From Caulobacteraceae bacterium (lineage in GTDB: Bacteria > Pseudomonadota > Alphaproteobacteria > Caulobacterales > Caulobacteraceae), in assembly GCA_019695035.1 (NCBI GenBank), contig JAIBAU010000012.1, forward strand, positions 1-64,000: a DNA stretch of 64,000 nt, in the 5' to 3' direction. Shown here in pieces: positions 1 through 10,116 of the stretch. The notes beneath the pieces are model-generated. The model ran no database searches and had not been told where the DNA came from. It saw nothing but the letters and a program-made list of their open reading frames with translations. How positions within the stretch are numbered: position 1 is the stretch's first letter; every line of letters begins with the position of its first letter. The position numbers and the translations under genes are program-made.

Positions 1-387
1 CGTATGGCCCAGCACGACCACCCGCGCGCCCGCCTCGCGCGCCGCCTCCGCAAGCAGCCGGTGCCGCGCCGCCCGGGCCGCCGCGCTCACGCCCCGGGCC
101 GGCTTCTCGCCCGCCCAGCGCAGCAGGCGTCCCCCGGCGCCGAGCCGGGCGGCCGTCTCCAGGGCGAAACGGCTCCAGCCCGCGCCCTCGGGCTGCAGTC
201 CATGATCCACCGACAGCGCCAGCACCCGCCGATTGCGCGGCTCGGCCCAGGCGCAGGCAAGCGCCAGCAGGGCGATGGAGTCGCCGCCCCCCGACACGCC
301 CACGCACAGCGGGGCGTCCGCCGCAGGGCAGAGCCGCCGGTCAAGCGCCGCGAACACGCGATCGCGCAGGTCGTGAGAGTCGGTCAC
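1..387 (-). CDS. tilS: tRNA(Ile)-lysidine synthase TilS, N-terminal part (runs off window start)
   Basis: The enzyme converts C34 of tRNA-Ile(CAU) to lysidine with ATP, so that the tRNA reads AUA. Reading back from a GTG at 387 gives 129 residues with the ATP-pyrophosphatase P-loop SGGGDS near residue 34 and the following LSVDHGLQPEG strand, both typical of TilS. The frame stays open to base 1, so the C-terminal part lies outside the window. It is the last gene of the tol-pal run, 62 nt after cpoB, a common neighbour order in alphaproteobacteria. The GTG start is chosen because it is the first start that leaves a normal short N-terminus before the P-loop. Confidence 0.88.
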   Translation of the reverse strand, partial: MTDSHDLRDRVFAALDRRLCPAADAPLCVGVSGGGDSIALLALACAWAEPRNRRVLALSVDHGLQPEGAGWSRFALETAARLGAGGRLLRWAGEKPARGVSAAARAARHRLLAEAAREAGARVVVLGHT

Positions 388-449
388 GCGCCGAGTTTAG
401 CACCCGCCGCGCAACGGTCCGCAGCAACGTCCGGTCGGTCGGCGCCCGG

Positions 450-1316
450 CTAGGCCGCGCACTTCGCGCGCGTCTTGATCGAGGCGGCGCGGTTCTTGGC
501 GTTGGCGCTCGAGGTCGAGGCGTAGCGCTTGTTGAACTCGTTGACGGCGGCGCAGGCTTCGGCGTTGCGCCCGATGTTGGCCAGCGAGGTGGCCAGCTTG
601 AGCGTCGCTTCCGCGGCCCAGCGGGTCTGCGGCCAGCCCTTCAGGGCGCGGGCGTAGGACTGGGCGGCCAGGGCGGCCTCGTCGCGCACGTAGAGGCTCT
701 CGGCCAGTCGATAGTGGGCCTCGGGGGTCTGGGGCGCGTCCGGCCACTTCTCGATGAAGGCGGCGAAGGCTGAGCCGGCCTCGGTGTAGGCCTGGTCGTT
801 CATCAGCTTCATGGCGGCGTCGAAGTCGGCCTGGGGATCGCCCTCGGCCTCCGAACCGCCGGGCTGGGCCCCCGCCTCGAGTGCGGCGATGCGGCCCTCC
901 AGCTCGGCCAGGCGCGTGCGCAGCTGGCCGTTGTCCTGGTTCACGCTCTGCTGCGCCTCGCGGGCCCGGGCGAGGTCGAAATTGGCCCGTTCGAGATCGC
1001 CCGACAGGTTGCGGATGGTGCCTTCCATGTCGCCCAGCCGCTCGTTCATCTGACGCACCTGCGCCTGCAGGGCGATGACCTCGGGGTCCGGCTCGATGAT
1101 GGTCGGCGGCGCGTTGGGGTCGCGGTTCATGCGATTGAGCTGGGCCTCCAGCTTGCGCACGTTGCGCTCCAGCTGGGCCAACCGCTTCTTGTCCCACTCG
1201 ATGGCGGGGGGCGGCGGCTCGGGGCCGTCGGCGCGACGCGACTGGGCCAGGGCCGAGCCGTCGGCGATGAGCAGGACGGCCATGGCGGCCGAGGCGATCC
1301 AGAGCTTGCGGTTCAT
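450..1316 (-). CDS. cpoB: Tol-Pal cell division coordinator CpoB (YbgF)
   Basis: Periplasmic protein of the Tol-Pal system that links outer-membrane constriction with septal peptidoglycan synthesis. 288 aa: signal peptide to about residue 25 (ending SALAQ), a coiled-coil region about 43-150 rich in heptads (QLERNVRKLEAQL and RTRLAELEGRIAALE), then TPR-like repeats from about 165 to the end. A strong hairpin lies between pal and this gene, so expression may be lower than that of pal or depend on read-through. Length and layout match the family. Confidence 0.92.
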   Translation of the reverse strand: MNRKLWIASAAMAVLLIADGSALAQSRRADGPEPPPPAIEWDKKRLAQLERNVRKLEAQLNRMNRDPNAPPTIIEPDPEVIALQAQVRQMNERLGDMEGTIRNLSGDLERANFDLARAREAQQSVNQDNGQLRTRLAELEGRIAALEAGAQPGGSEAEGDPQADFDAAMKLMNDQAYTEAGSAFAAFIEKWPDAPQTPEAHYRLAESLYVRDEAALAAQSYARALKGWPQTRWAAEATLKLATSLANIGRNAEACAAVNEFNKRYASTSSANAKNRAASIKTRAKCAA

Positions 1317-1380
1317 GGCTTCAGGTCAACATGCAATGGCGGCTTCAGTTGGGCGGGCCGGGCGCGGACCCCGGTCACGA

Positions 1381-1414
1381 AAACGGCGGCGCAGGGTGTC
1401 CCGCGCCGCCGAAA
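1381..1414 (-). terminator. Hairpin terminator/attenuator between pal and cpoB
   Basis: On the minus strand the arms CGGCGGCGCGGG and CCTGCGCCGCCG form a long GC stem closing on a short loop and are followed by TTTTC. This is a good intrinsic-terminator shape just after pal. cpoB lies downstream in the same direction, so it may act as an attenuator rather than a full stop. Confidence 0.6.
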
Positions 1415-1439
1415 ACGCTTCCGGACTGCGGCGCGGAGA

Positions 1440-1970
1440 CTAGCGCGCGCCGGCGGTGATGGCGGTGTGACCGTTGCGGTTGCGCGCCCACGCCTCCTCG
1501 TTCGAGCCCGGATCGATCGGGCGCTCCTTGCCGTAGGAGATGGTCTCGATGCGCGACGGGTCGATGCCGCGGCTGACCAGGTAGTTGCGGATGCTCTCCG
1601 CGCGGCGGCCGCCCAGCGCGAAGTTGTACTCGCGGGTGCCGCGCTCGTCGGCGTTGCCCTCTATGCGCACGCGCACCGAGCGGTACTGGTTCAGCCAGCG
1701 CGCCTGGGCGTCGAGGATCGGACGCGCGTCGGCGCGCACGTCGTACTGGTCGTAGTCGAAGAAGACGCGGTCGCCGACATTGACGATGAAGTCCTGCTCC
1801 GACCCGGGGGTGGGCGCCATGTTGGTGACGTCCACGCCGTTCGAGGCGCCGCCAGGACCGGTCGCGGTCCCGCCGTCAGTCGGATTGGGCTTGGGCTTGG
1901 AGGCGCAGGCCGCGCCGGAGATCAGGAGGACCGCACAGGCGGCGGTCAGGAACTTTCTGGTCACGGACAT
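1440..1970 (-). CDS. pal: Peptidoglycan-associated lipoprotein Pal
   Basis: Outer-membrane lipoprotein that binds peptidoglycan and TolB. 176 aa: lipoprotein signal with lipobox SGAAC near residue 23, a short Pro/Gly-rich linker, then an OmpA-like domain (about 65-176) containing GNADERGTREYNFALGGRRA, the peptidoglycan-binding signature. An ATG lies two codons upstream, but GGAGG sits directly against it and 7 nt before the ATG at 1970, so the latter is chosen. Follows tolB by about 115 nt. Confidence 0.95.
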   Translation of the reverse strand: MSVTRKFLTAACAVLLISGAACASKPKPNPTDGGTATGPGGASNGVDVTNMAPTPGSEQDFIVNVGDRVFFDYDQYDVRADARPILDAQARWLNQYRSVRVRIEGNADERGTREYNFALGGRRAESIRNYLVSRGIDPSRIETISYGKERPIDPGSNEEAWARNRNGHTAITAGAR

Positions 1971-2086
1971 CGTCATTCCTCCAAAAGTCTCAATCGGTTG
2001 GGCGGATCCCTCGTCCCCAGCCGCCTAAGCTAGGCCTTTACCCTAGGCGGTGGTTCCAAATTCTCCAAACAAGCTAGTTTGGGACC

Positions 2087-3433
2087 CTAGTTCAGCAGCG
2101 GCGACCAGGCCGGATCCGAAGCCGAACCCGAGTAGGGGACCTGCCGTTCCACCCGCCCGGTCAGGTCCACGTACCAGAGGCGCGGGTTCACGCCCGGCGC
2201 TTCGCGGTGGAAGATGATGTAGCGGCCATTGGGGGCCCAGCTGGGGCCCTCCTCGAAATAGCTGGAGGTGAGCAGGCGCTCGCCCGAGCCGTCCGGCCGC
2301 ATCACCCCGATGGAGAAGCGACCGCCGCTGGACTTGGTGAAGGCGATCCAGTCGCCGCGCGGGCTCCACACCGGCGTGTGGTAGCGGCCGCCGCCCTGGC
2401 TGATGCGGCGAACCCCCGAGCCGTCGGCGTTCATCACATAGAGCTGCGGCGAGCCGCCCCGGTCCGAGTTGAAGACCATGCGCGATCCGTCGGGCGAATA
2501 GCTTCCCGAGGTGTCGATCGACGGATCCGAGGTCAGGCGGGTGGTCTGCCGGGTGCGCAGGTTCATCTGCATCAGGTCGACGTTGCCGCCGCGCTCGACC
2601 GAGAACACCACCTTGGTTCCGTCCGGCGAGAAGCGCGGGGCGAAGACCACGCCGTTGAACTGGCCCAGGCTCTCCTGGCGCTGGGTGTCGATGTTGAGCA
2701 GGTAGATGCGCGCCCAGTTGTCGCCCAGGCACATGTAGGTGACCTCGGACGAGTTGGACGAGAAGCGCGGCGTCATCACCTGGCAGGACCCGTCGGTCAG
2801 GTACTGCGGGTTGGCCCCGTCCTGGTCCATCAGGGCCAGCTTCTTGATCCGGTGCGTCTTGGGGCCGCTCTCGGCGACGAACACCACCCGGGTGTCGAAG
2901 TACCCCGGTTCGCCGGTCAGCTTCTGATAGATGGCGTCGGCGATCTTGTGCGCGATCCGCCTCCAGTTCTCGGGCGTGGCCGTGTACTGCAGCCCCAGGA
3001 GCTGCTGCTGGCCGAACACGTCCCAGAGGCGGAAGTTCGAGCGCAGGCGGCCGTCGGCGTCGCCGGTGTCGGCTCCGATCACCAGGGCCTGGGCGTTGAT
3101 GCGCCGCCAGTCGTCGAAGCGCGGCGCCACGGCCACGTCGAGATCGCGCTGGATGAAGGCGTTGGGATCGATCGGCTCGAAATAGCCGGAGCGCTCGAGA
3201 TCGGCGCGAACCACGCGCGCGATGTCGTCGCCGTGGGGGCCGCTGAAGGCCGGAATGGCGATGGGATAGGGCCGCAGGACGCCCTCGGTGACCTCGCCCT
3301 CGATGACGTCAGGCTGGCCGGCGGGCGCGGTCGCGGGCTGGGTCGAAGGGGACTGCGCCTGCTGGGCGACCGTAGGCGCCACCGACATCAGGAGCACCGC
3401 GGCGGCGGCGGCGGTCATGGCGATCAGTCGCAT
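2087..3433 (-). CDS. tolB: Tol-Pal system beta-propeller protein TolB
   Basis: Periplasmic beta-propeller that passes energy from TolA to Pal. 448 aa from the ATG at 3433, which begins a clean signal peptide ([15 protein letters not shown], cleavage after VAQ). Upstream codons in the same open frame are Arg/Asn-rich and not signal-like. The N-terminal TolB_N domain (about 45-160) is followed by WD40-like PD40 repeats with recurring SPDG/APNG motifs ([30 protein letters not shown]). Sits between tolA and pal in the standard order. Confidence 0.95.
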   Translation of the reverse strand: MRLIAMTAAAAAVLLMSVAPTVAQQAQSPSTQPATAPAGQPDVIEGEVTEGVLRPYPIAIPAFSGPHGDDIARVVRADLERSGYFEPIDPNAFIQRDLDVAVAPRFDDWRRINAQALVIGADTGDADGRLRSNFRLWDVFGQQQLLGLQYTATPENWRRIAHKIADAIYQKLTGEPGYFDTRVVFVAESGPKTHRIKKLALMDQDGANPQYLTDGSCQVMTPRFSSNSSEVTYMCLGDNWARIYLLNIDTQRQESLGQFNGVVFAPRFSPDGTKVVFSVERGGNVDLMQMNLRTRQTTRLTSDPSIDTSGSYSPDGSRMVFNSDRGGSPQLYVMNADGSGVRRISQGGGRYHTPVWSPRGDWIAFTKSSGGRFSIGVMRPDGSGERLLTSSYFEEGPSWAPNGRYIIFHREAPGVNPRLWYVDLTGRVERQVPYSGSASDPAWSPLLN

Positions 3434-3582
3434 CGAACAGTCTCTCCCCGGGATCGGTACGGCCGAGTTTGGATCATGACCCGCCGAATTGGGCGACCGC
3501 AAGGCGGGGGGATGAACAGTTCGGTGATCGGCTCTGAAAACATTCCGGTTTCCCCTTTTTCCCCACCTGCCGTCGAACCGTC

Positions 3583-4380
3583 CTACCGGTCGCGGCACGC
3601 CTTGGCGGCGTCGAAGGTCAGTTGCAGGGTCGGGCCGACCAGGTCGTCCGTGACGTCGTCGAACGGCTCGGTCTGACGCATGGCGGCCTCGGCGCGGCGA
3701 GCGTTGGCCTGCCCTGGATCGGGATCGCCGCGGACGTATTCCGGCCGCCCCACCAGACGTCCGTCGCTGGTCAGGCGGAAGCGGAACACGGGCTTGATGT
3801 CGGCAAGGTCCGACCGCGCGCAGTCCAGCGCCCAGTTGCGGGCGATCTGCCGCGAGATCAGCGCCAGGCTGGCTCGCCCTGTCAGGGACAGCGGCCCCGC
3901 CCGCGGCGCTCCGCCGGCGCGGTTTTCCTGCTTCACCGGTGCGTCTGCCGGGCGGGGAGACGCGCTGCGGCGCGGCTTGGCCGGCCCGCTGGCGACGTTG
4001 TCCAGCCAGTTGTCGTTCACCTGCGGGGTGGTCCGGCTCTTGGCCGGCGGCGGCTTGACCGGCGTGGGGGTCGGCTTGGGCTTGGGCGGCTTGGGCGTGG
4101 GGGCCGGTTCGGGCGGCGCGGGGGGCGGAGGCGGCGGCGTGGCCTCCTCTTCGGCGACCTCGGGCTGGTCGGGCGCCGCCTCGGGGATGTCGAGCTCGGG
4201 GGTCGGCGCCGTCGCCGGCGCGTCGGAGAGGATGGTCACCGGCACCGAGGAGACGATCATCTCCCGGTCGCCCTTGGGCGCGAAGACCAGGAAGGCGGCG
4301 AACAGGCCGGCGTGCAGCACCGCCGCGGCCGCCAGGGCCGGAGCCAGATTGCCTTTCCGCTCGCGCCCGATCATCGCCAT
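3583..4380 (-). CDS. tolA: TolA-like cell envelope integrity / energy-transducing protein
   Basis: Spans the periplasm and couples the TolQR proton channel to TolB/Pal. 265 aa: one N-terminal membrane helix (about 14-35), a long Pro/Glu/Lys-rich linker (about 55-115, runs of [13 protein letters not shown] and KPPKPKPTP), and a C-terminal globular domain with two or more cysteines. The linker is Pro-rich rather than the Ala/Lys helix of E. coli TolA, as is usual in alphaproteobacteria. The ATG directly follows the tolR stop codon, so the two are translationally coupled. A second ATG two codons in is an alternative start. Confidence 0.88.
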   Translation of the reverse strand: MAMIGRERKGNLAPALAAAAVLHAGLFAAFLVFAPKGDREMIVSSVPVTILSDAPATAPTPELDIPEAAPDQPEVAEEEATPPPPPPAPPEPAPTPKPPKPKPTPTPVKPPPAKSRTTPQVNDNWLDNVASGPAKPRRSASPRPADAPVKQENRAGGAPRAGPLSLTGRASLALISRQIARNWALDCARSDLADIKPVFRFRLTSDGRLVGRPEYVRGDPDPGQANARRAEAAMRQTEPFDDVTDDLVGPTLQLTFDAAKACRDR

Positions 4381-4899
<519 letters not shown>

Positions 4900-4901
4900 G
4901 C

Positions 4902-5621
4902 TCAGCGCGCCCCGTCGTGGGCGCCGCCGATGCGGTCGCCGATGCGGCGGGCGACCGCTGCGCCGAGGTCGTCGGCGAAGCTCTCCAGCCGGCCGACGAA
5001 CTTGGACGCGTCGAGGGTGAACTTGTTGTAGCCGATGTAGGCCGGAATGGCGGCGGCCAGGCCGATGCCGGTGGCGAACAGGGCCTCGGACACGGCGGGG
5101 GCGACCGTGGCCAGGTTGGTGTTGCCGCTGACGCCGATGTCGTGGAAGGCGTTCATGATGCCCCAGACAGTGCCGAACAGGCCGATGAAGGGCGAGGCGG
5201 TGGCCACCACGGCCAGCACGCCCAGGCCGTCCTCGATGCGGCGACCCTCGCGGGCGATGATCGAATCCAGGCTGCGGTCGATGCGGTTGATCACCAGGGC
5301 CGACTGGGTCTCGGTGATGGCGCCCTTGGCGCGCGCCTCGCGCCAGTCGCGCAGGGCCGTGACCAGCATCAGCGGCAGGGGCTGGTCGGGATGTTCGCCC
5401 GCCTGCGCTCCAATGTCCTCCAGCGAGCGTCCCGAATTGACCTGGCGCTCGAAGCCGTCGGCGGCCGAGTTCATGGCCGTGAAGCGGAAGAACTTGTCGA
5501 TGATGACCGCCCAGGACCACAGCGAGGCCAGGGCGAGAAAGATCATCACTCCCTTCACCACCCAGTCCGCCTGGATGAAGAGGGTCACGATGTTCAGGCC
5601 GACGTCGGCGCCTTCACCCAT
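4902..5621 (-). CDS. tolQ: Tol-Pal proton channel subunit TolQ
   Basis: MotA/TolQ/ExbB family inner-membrane protein. 239 aa with three membrane helices (about 20-42, 140-160, 178-200) and the family segment FIGLFGTVWGIMNAF in helix 2. The start at 5621 (MGEGADVG) is preferred because AGGAG lies 8 nt upstream; a start 17 codons earlier is open but lacks a binding site. First gene of the tolQRAB run. The 384-nt gap before it holds tandem repeats. Confidence 0.93.
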   Translation of the reverse strand: MGEGADVGLNIVTLFIQADWVVKGVMIFLALASLWSWAVIIDKFFRFTAMNSAADGFERQVNSGRSLEDIGAQAGEHPDQPLPLMLVTALRDWREARAKGAITETQSALVINRIDRSLDSIIAREGRRIEDGLGVLAVVATASPFIGLFGTVWGIMNAFHDIGVSGNTNLATVAPAVSEALFATGIGLAAAIPAYIGYNKFTLDASKFVGRLESFADDLGAAVARRIGDRIGGAHDGAR

Positions 5622-6005
5622 GCGGATCGCTCCTGCGACTTCAAGATCGGCGCCTCGCCCCGACGCGGACACCCGTTGAACCGAATAACCACGCCGAATT
5701 CATGGCGCTAGGCGCTTCGCCTGCGAAGATTGTGCAAGCCGCGCGCCAGAGGGGCGGCGGAAGGGGCGCGGAGCAGGCCCCGGAATCGACGCTTGATCCG
5801 GGGCCCGGCGTCAAGCCCCGTCGCGGCTCGGGACGCCTCGGTCCCGGATCGGCCGGAAAGGCGGGTGAACGGGCCGGAAAGGCGGGTCGTCCGAACCGGA
5901 AAAGGGGGTCAAACGACCGCGAAAATTCCTGATGTGCCGGGATTTTCTTTTGTAAAATAAATCACTTGGCCCGCGCACGAGGATCAGGACACCCTTCCGG
6001 GATGT
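5622..6005. other. ybgC-tolQ intergenic region, regulatory
   Basis: 384 nt without a convincing gene. It contains three iterons at 5851-5909 and an AT-rich patch at about 5928-5962 next to the ybgC stop. On the minus strand a TTGACC-like hexamer occurs at the edge of the third repeat. I read it as the tolQRAB promoter region; no clear -10 box could be assigned. Confidence 0.5.
5851..5909 (-). repeat. Three-copy iteron upstream of tolQ
   Basis: Three 16-bp units on the plus strand, GGCCGGAAAGGCGGGT at 5851, GGCCGGAAAGGCGGGT at 5872 and AACCGGAAAAGGGGGT at 5894. Units 1 and 2 are identical and unit 3 differs at four positions. Spacing is 21 and 22 bp, that is two helical turns, so all copies face the same side of the helix. 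This fits a protein-binding array in the tol promoter. Confidence 0.7.
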
Positions 6006-6461
6006 CTACTTCCCGTCCGTCTCGGCCAGCCAGGGCCGCAGGCTTTCCGCCAGGCCGCGAGGCGGGCGGCGCGCCCGTCCGTCCAGCCCGACCACGGCGA
6101 TCTCGACCCGGGCCCGGCAGATCGTCTCCCCGCCCCGCTCGATGGACTGCGAGATGAACAGGCGCGGCCCCTTCACCCGGTCGTAGGCGGTGCGCACCAC
6201 CAGTTCGTCGTCGATGCGCGCGGCCTTCACGAAGTCGATCTCGATGCGCGTGGCCACGAAGGCGAGCTGATGGTCGTCCTGCAGCTCGGCGTGGCCGGTC
6301 GAGGCCAGGCGCAGGAAGTCCGACCGTCCGCGCTCGAAAAAGCGAAGGTAATTCGCGTGATAGACCACGCCGGTGAAGTCGGTGTCCTCGTAGTAGACCC
6401 GGACCGGCAGAAGGTGTTCGCGGCCGGCGAACACGCCGGCGGTCGGGGTGGGAGCACTCAT
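6006..6461 (-). CDS. ybgC: Tol-Pal associated acyl-CoA thioesterase YbgC
   Basis: Hotdog-fold thioesterase acting on short acyl-CoAs or acyl-ACP, found at the head of tol-pal operons. 151 aa from the ATG at 6461 (MSAPTPTAG). It contains the family signature VYYEDTDFTGVVYHANYLRF with the active-site aspartate. The start overlaps the stop of the upstream membrane protein by 4 nt (ATGA), supporting coupled translation. Longer in-frame extension upstream lies inside that gene and is rejected. Confidence 0.92.
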   Translation of the reverse strand: MSAPTPTAGVFAGREHLLPVRVYYEDTDFTGVVYHANYLRFFERGRSDFLRLASTGHAELQDDHQLAFVATRIEIDFVKAARIDDELVVRTAYDRVKGPRLFISQSIERGGETICRARVEIAVVGLDGRARRPPRGLAESLRPWLAETDGK

Positions 6462-7105
6462 GCCAGACCGCTGGTGAAGTAGATGATCGCGCCGACCAGG
6501 CCCAGGACCAGCACCACCGCCAGACCCAGCAGCCCGAAGACAGGAAGGTTCTCCCCCGGTCCCCCCGCCGGTCCGGCGTCGACATGGCCGGGCTCGCGCT
6601 CCGCCACCGTCGCCTCCGTGGCGGCGCACACGGCCTCCAGCAGCAGGCTTTCATCATGGCGCGCGAACCAGCGGCCGACCGAACCCAGCAGCACGAGGAA
6701 CAGCAGGAAGCCGAACGGCACGACAGCGAAGGCCGCCCGCGTCGGACCATCGACCTGGCCGCCCCCGGCGCTGGTCAGGAAGGTCGCGCCGATGCCCAGC
6801 ACCATCACCACCCAGACCGCCATGAAGGCGACCACCAGGTTCGACAGGCCGAAGCGGCACCGGATGGTGGTCCCCGATCCGGCCGGTTCGAAGGCCGCCC
6901 GCAGCTCGGTCTGGAAGGAGTTCCGATAGCCGAGGCGCCGCCGCAGCGTCGCTCCCGACGGGGACACGCTTCCGATCAGCGGGCGCTCTCCGAACAGGTT
7001 GAAAAGCCCGTCGGTCCGGGCGGCCACCCGCTCGGCGCAGGCCTGCGGGGTGAGCGGCGATCGCAGGGTGGCGGTCCGTACGGCGAACAGCGCGAGCGGG
7101 TTCAT
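6458..7105 (-). CDS. Hypothetical membrane protein upstream of ybgC
   Basis: 215 aa, not recognised. A soluble N-terminal half (1-88) rich in Arg is followed by two membrane helices (about 90-113 and 124-144) and a third at the C-terminus (about 190-212). The soluble part has strand-like segments (FNLFGERPLIGSV, TTIRCRFGL). Overlaps ybgC by 4 nt, so it is probably co-transcribed with the tol cluster. No catalytic motif seen. Confidence 0.7.
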   Translation of the reverse strand: MNPLALFAVRTATLRSPLTPQACAERVAARTDGLFNLFGERPLIGSVSPSGATLRRRLGYRNSFQTELRAAFEPAGSGTTIRCRFGLSNLVVAFMAVWVVMVLGIGATFLTSAGGGQVDGPTRAAFAVVPFGFLLFLVLLGSVGRWFARHDESLLLEAVCAATEATVAEREPGHVDAGPAGGPGENLPVFGLLGLAVVLVLGLVGAIIYFTSGLA

Positions 7106-7181
7106 GAGCCTAGCCGTAACGCGGGTCGGGAAAACAGGACAGGGGTGAAGCTGACCTTCGCCCCCTGCGGCGACGTTAGGC

Positions 7182-8219
7182 CTACTTCCCGTCCTCGAAC
7201 AGCCCCGCCTGCTGGGGCCGGACGGGGCTCGCCGGCGCGGCCAGACCCAGGTGCTCGTAGGCCTTGGCGCAGGCCATGCGGCCGCGCGGCGTGCGCTGGA
7301 TGAAGCCCTGCTGCAGCAGGAAGGGCTCGATGACGTCCTCGACGGTGTCGCGCGCCTCGGCGATGGCGGCCGCGAGCGTGTCCATGCCTACGGGTCCGCC
7401 GCCGTAGTTCTCGATCAGAGCCTTGAGGAAACTGCGGTCCAGCCGGTCCAGCCCGCTGGCGTCGACCTCGAGCCGGGCCAGGGCGCGCGCCGCCACCGGC
7501 CGGTCGATCACGGTCGCGCCCTCGGCCTCGGCGAAGTCGCGGACCCGGCGCAGCAGCCGGCCGGCCACCCGCGGCGTTCCCCGGGCGCGCGCTGCGATCT
7601 CGGCGGCGCCGTCGCCGCCCAGGTTCGCCCCCATCTTGCGCGCCGCCCCCAGCAGCACGCGCTTCAGCTCGTCGGGGGTGTAGAACTCCAGCCTCAGCGG
7701 AATGCCGAACCGGTCGCGCAGGGGCGTCGCCAGGAGCCCGGCGCGGGTCGTCGCGCCCACCAGTGTGAAGGGCGCGAGGTCGATGCGGACCGACCGTGCC
7801 GAGGGCCCCTCGCCGATCACCAGGTCCAGCACATGGTCTTCCATGGCGGGATAGAGGATCTCCTCCACGGCCGGGCCCAGGCGATGGATCTCGTCGATGA
7901 ACAGGACGTCGCGCGGCTCGAGGTTGGTCAGGATGGCGGCGAGGTCGCCCGCCTTGGCCAGCACCGGCCCGGCGGTGGCGCGGAAGTTGACGCCCAGTTC
8001 GCGCGCCACGATCTGCGCCAGGGTGGTCTTGCCCAACCCCGGCGGGCCGAACAGGAGCACGTGGTCGAGCGCCTCGCCTCTCTGCTTCGCCGCCTGGAGG
8101 AAGATCTTGAGGTTGCCCTTGGCCTGCTCCTGGCCGACGAACTCGTCCAGGGTCTGGGGCCTCAGCGCCTTGTCGGCCGGCTCGTGGCCGCCCGCCTCGC
8201 CCGACACCAGCCGGCTCAC
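7182..8219 (-). CDS. ruvB: Holliday junction branch-migration helicase RuvB
   Basis: AAA+ motor of the RuvAB complex. 345 aa with Walker [10 protein letters not shown] (58-66), Walker B FIDEIH (D109, E110), sensor 1 VGATTRAG, and a C-terminal winged-helix domain ending in [18 protein letters not shown]. The start codon overlaps the ruvA stop by 4 nt. Length is typical. Last gene of ruvCAB. Confidence 0.97.
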   Translation of the reverse strand: MSRLVSGEAGGHEPADKALRPQTLDEFVGQEQAKGNLKIFLQAAKQRGEALDHVLLFGPPGLGKTTLAQIVARELGVNFRATAGPVLAKAGDLAAILTNLEPRDVLFIDEIHRLGPAVEEILYPAMEDHVLDLVIGEGPSARSVRIDLAPFTLVGATTRAGLLATPLRDRFGIPLRLEFYTPDELKRVLLGAARKMGANLGGDGAAEIAARARGTPRVAGRLLRRVRDFAEAEGATVIDRPVAARALARLEVDASGLDRLDRSFLKALIENYGGGPVGMDTLAAAIAEARDTVEDVIEPFLLQQGFIQRTPRGRMACAKAYEHLGLAAPASPVRPQQAGLFEDGK

Positions 8220-8827
8220 CGGCCGGTCTCCTGCAGCGCCGCCTTGATGATGGCCGAGAGGACCGCGTCCTCACCCAGCCGGATCATGGCCTGATCGACC
8301 GCGCGGCGGGCCAGGACCTCTGCGATGCCGAGCCCCATCAGCGCCGAGACCGCCTCGCCGGCGAGGGATGGCTGGGCGGGGGCTGGCGCGGCGACGCCGG
8401 CGGGCTGGAAGACCGGCTCGCCGGTGATCGGCTTGTCCTTCAGCTCGACGACGATGCGAAGCGCCAGCTTGGGCCCCACACCGTTGGCGCGGCCCACCGC
8501 CGCCTTGTCCTCGCGCGCCACCGCCGAGGCGAGCTCCGGCGGACTCAGCACGTCCAGCACGGCCATGGCGGCCTTCGGGCCTACCCCCTGGATGGCGGTC
8601 AACGCCTGGAAGGCGCGACGCTCGTCCCGGCCCAGGAAGCCGTAAAGCCTGGGCCCGTCCTCGGACGACCAGCGGGTCTCAACGTGGACGATCACCTCGT
8701 CGCCGGGCGGGGGCAGGCGGCCGAGGGTGCGCGCGCCGGCCCGCACCACATAGCCCACGCCGCCGGCGTCGATCAGCATCTCCTCGTCGCCGGTCTCGGC
8801 CAGCACGCCCCTGAGCCGGCCGATCAT
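8216..8827 (-). CDS. ruvA: Holliday junction DNA-binding protein RuvA
   Basis: 203 aa, begins MIGRLRGVL as expected. N-terminal OB fold (1-64), two helix-hairpin-helix motifs (IQGVGPKAA near 80 and ANGVGPKLA near 115), a flexible Pro/Ala linker, and the C-terminal domain III that contacts RuvB (about 155-200). Start overlaps the ruvC stop by 4 nt. Confidence 0.96.
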   Translation of the reverse strand: MIGRLRGVLAETGDEEMLIDAGGVGYVVRAGARTLGRLPPPGDEVIVHVETRWSSEDGPRLYGFLGRDERRAFQALTAIQGVGPKAAMAVLDVLSPPELASAVAREDKAAVGRANGVGPKLALRIVVELKDKPITGEPVFQPAGVAAPAPAQPSLAGEAVSALMGLGIAEVLARRAVDQAMIRLGEDAVLSAIIKAALQETGR

Positions 8828-9327
8828 GCGGCCGCTCCCAGACGGCGAAGCCGCCGCGCATGGCTGTGGGTGATCGCCACGGCCAGGGCGTCGGCCGCGT
8901 CGGCCGCGACCCCGCCCGCCGCCGGCAGCAGGCGCGCAACCATGAAGGCGACCTGGTCCTTGTCCGCCCCCCCGGTCCCCACCACCGCCTTCTTCACTTC
9001 GCGGGCGGCGTACTCGGCCACCGACAGCCCGGCCCGGGCGGGCGCCAGCATGGCGGCGGCCCGCGCGTGCCCCAGCTTGAGCGTGGACTGGCCGTTGGTG
9101 TTCACGAACACCTCCTCGATGGCGCACTCGTCGGGCCGGTAGGCCTCGACCAGCGCGCCCACACCCTCCATCAGGGCCAGCAGGCGATCGGACAGAGGCG
9201 CCTTGTCGTCAGGCGCAATCACGCCGTGGGCCACCCACGAGAGGCGCGCGCCCTCGCTGATCACCACGCCCCAGCCGGTGCGGCGTAGGCCGGGATCGAG
9301 CCCGAGGATGCGGACGGCGTTCGTCAT
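8824..9327 (-). CDS. ruvC: Crossover junction endodeoxyribonuclease RuvC
   Basis: Holliday-junction resolvase. 167 aa with the RNase H-like acidic residues: [14 protein letters not shown] (D11), the glutamate in CAIEEVFVN and the C-terminal acidic pair [12 protein letters not shown]. Heads the tightly overlapping ruvC-ruvA-ruvB operon. The 49 nt between it and the upstream gene holds an AT-rich stretch suitable for a promoter, not resolved further. Confidence 0.96.
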   Translation of the reverse strand: MTNAVRILGLDPGLRRTGWGVVISEGARLSWVAHGVIAPDDKAPLSDRLLALMEGVGALVEAYRPDECAIEEVFVNTNGQSTLKLGHARAAAMLAPARAGLSVAEYAAREVKKAVVGTGGADKDQVAFMVARLLPAAGGVAADAADALAVAITHSHARRLRRLGAAA

Positions 9328-9376
9328 TCGTTCCCTTACTGCCCCGGGAATCGTTCACGAACAATGACCAATTCGC

Positions 9377-10063
9377 CTAGTCGTCGCGCGGCGTGATCGA
9401 GAACTCGGCGATGGCCGGGGTGCGGTTGAGTTCGGCGACCAGGGCCTCGGTGCGCAGGGGCGTCTTGCCGACCACCTTGAGATGGTGGGTCTGCTGCTCC
9501 TTGGTGACGCTCCAGCCGATGCGCTTCAGACGAAACCCGAAGCGGCGCAACAGTTCGCGGATGTCGTCCTCATGCATGGCGTCGGCGCGCCCGTAGCGCA
9601 GGGTCATGTCGACGCCGATCTGGCGCGAGATGCTCTGCTCGACGATCCGGAACAGGGCCAGCACCGCCAAGGTGGACACGGCGGCGCTGATCGCCAGGGG
9701 GTACAGCTCAACCCCGAACAGCACCCCCACCGCCGAGGTCATCCACAGGGACGCCGCCGAGGTCAGGCCGTGGATGGAGAACCCCTCGCGGAAGATGACG
9801 CCGCCGCAGAGGAAGCCGATGCCGGTCAGGATGCCGTGCGCCATGCGCGTCGGATCCGAAACCAGGTTGGCTCCCGGCAGGACGACGTAGTTCCACTCGC
9901 TCTGCCGCGCAGCCGCGAGCATCAGCACGCACGAGGCGAGGCAGACGAGGATGTGGGTGCGGAAGCCCGCGGCGCGGCCGCGAAACTCGCGCTCGAACCC
10001 GATGAGGCCCCCGGCGCCGAGCGCGCCCAGGATCGGCCAGAGGTAGGCGGTCAGATAGTCCAT
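9377..10063 (-). CDS. MgtC/SapB family membrane protein
   Basis: 228 aa. Four N-terminal membrane helices (about 10-25, 40-58, 70-120 as two, 125-140) with family motifs GGLIGFEREFRGRAAGFRTH and the THILVCL segment, followed by an ACT-like C-terminal domain (about 145-228). MgtC relatives are linked to Mg2+ limitation, acid survival and F-ATPase control; which role applies here cannot be read from sequence. Stands alone between yebC and ruvC. Confidence 0.88.
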   Translation of the reverse strand: MDYLTAYLWPILGALGAGGLIGFEREFRGRAAGFRTHILVCLASCVLMLAAARQSEWNYVVLPGANLVSDPTRMAHGILTGIGFLCGGVIFREGFSIHGLTSAASLWMTSAVGVLFGVELYPLAISAAVSTLAVLALFRIVEQSISRQIGVDMTLRYGRADAMHEDDIRELLRRFGFRLKRIGWSVTKEQQTHHLKVVGKTPLRTEALVAELNRTPAIAEFSITPRDD

Positions 10064-10116
10064 ACGCCCATCAAGGCGCGACTCTCGCCGGATTTCAAAC
10101 GCTCGTCGCAGGCGGC

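Noticed and set aside
2207-3676. 489-codon plus-strand frame opposite tolB
   Set aside because: Antisense shadow; Gly/His/Val-rich and without recognisable domain while tolB is certain.
5702-5960. Two 76-codon plus-strand frames in the ybgC-tolQ gap
   Set aside because: Gly/Arg/Pro-rich with no binding site, and they run through the iterons; best read as non-coding.
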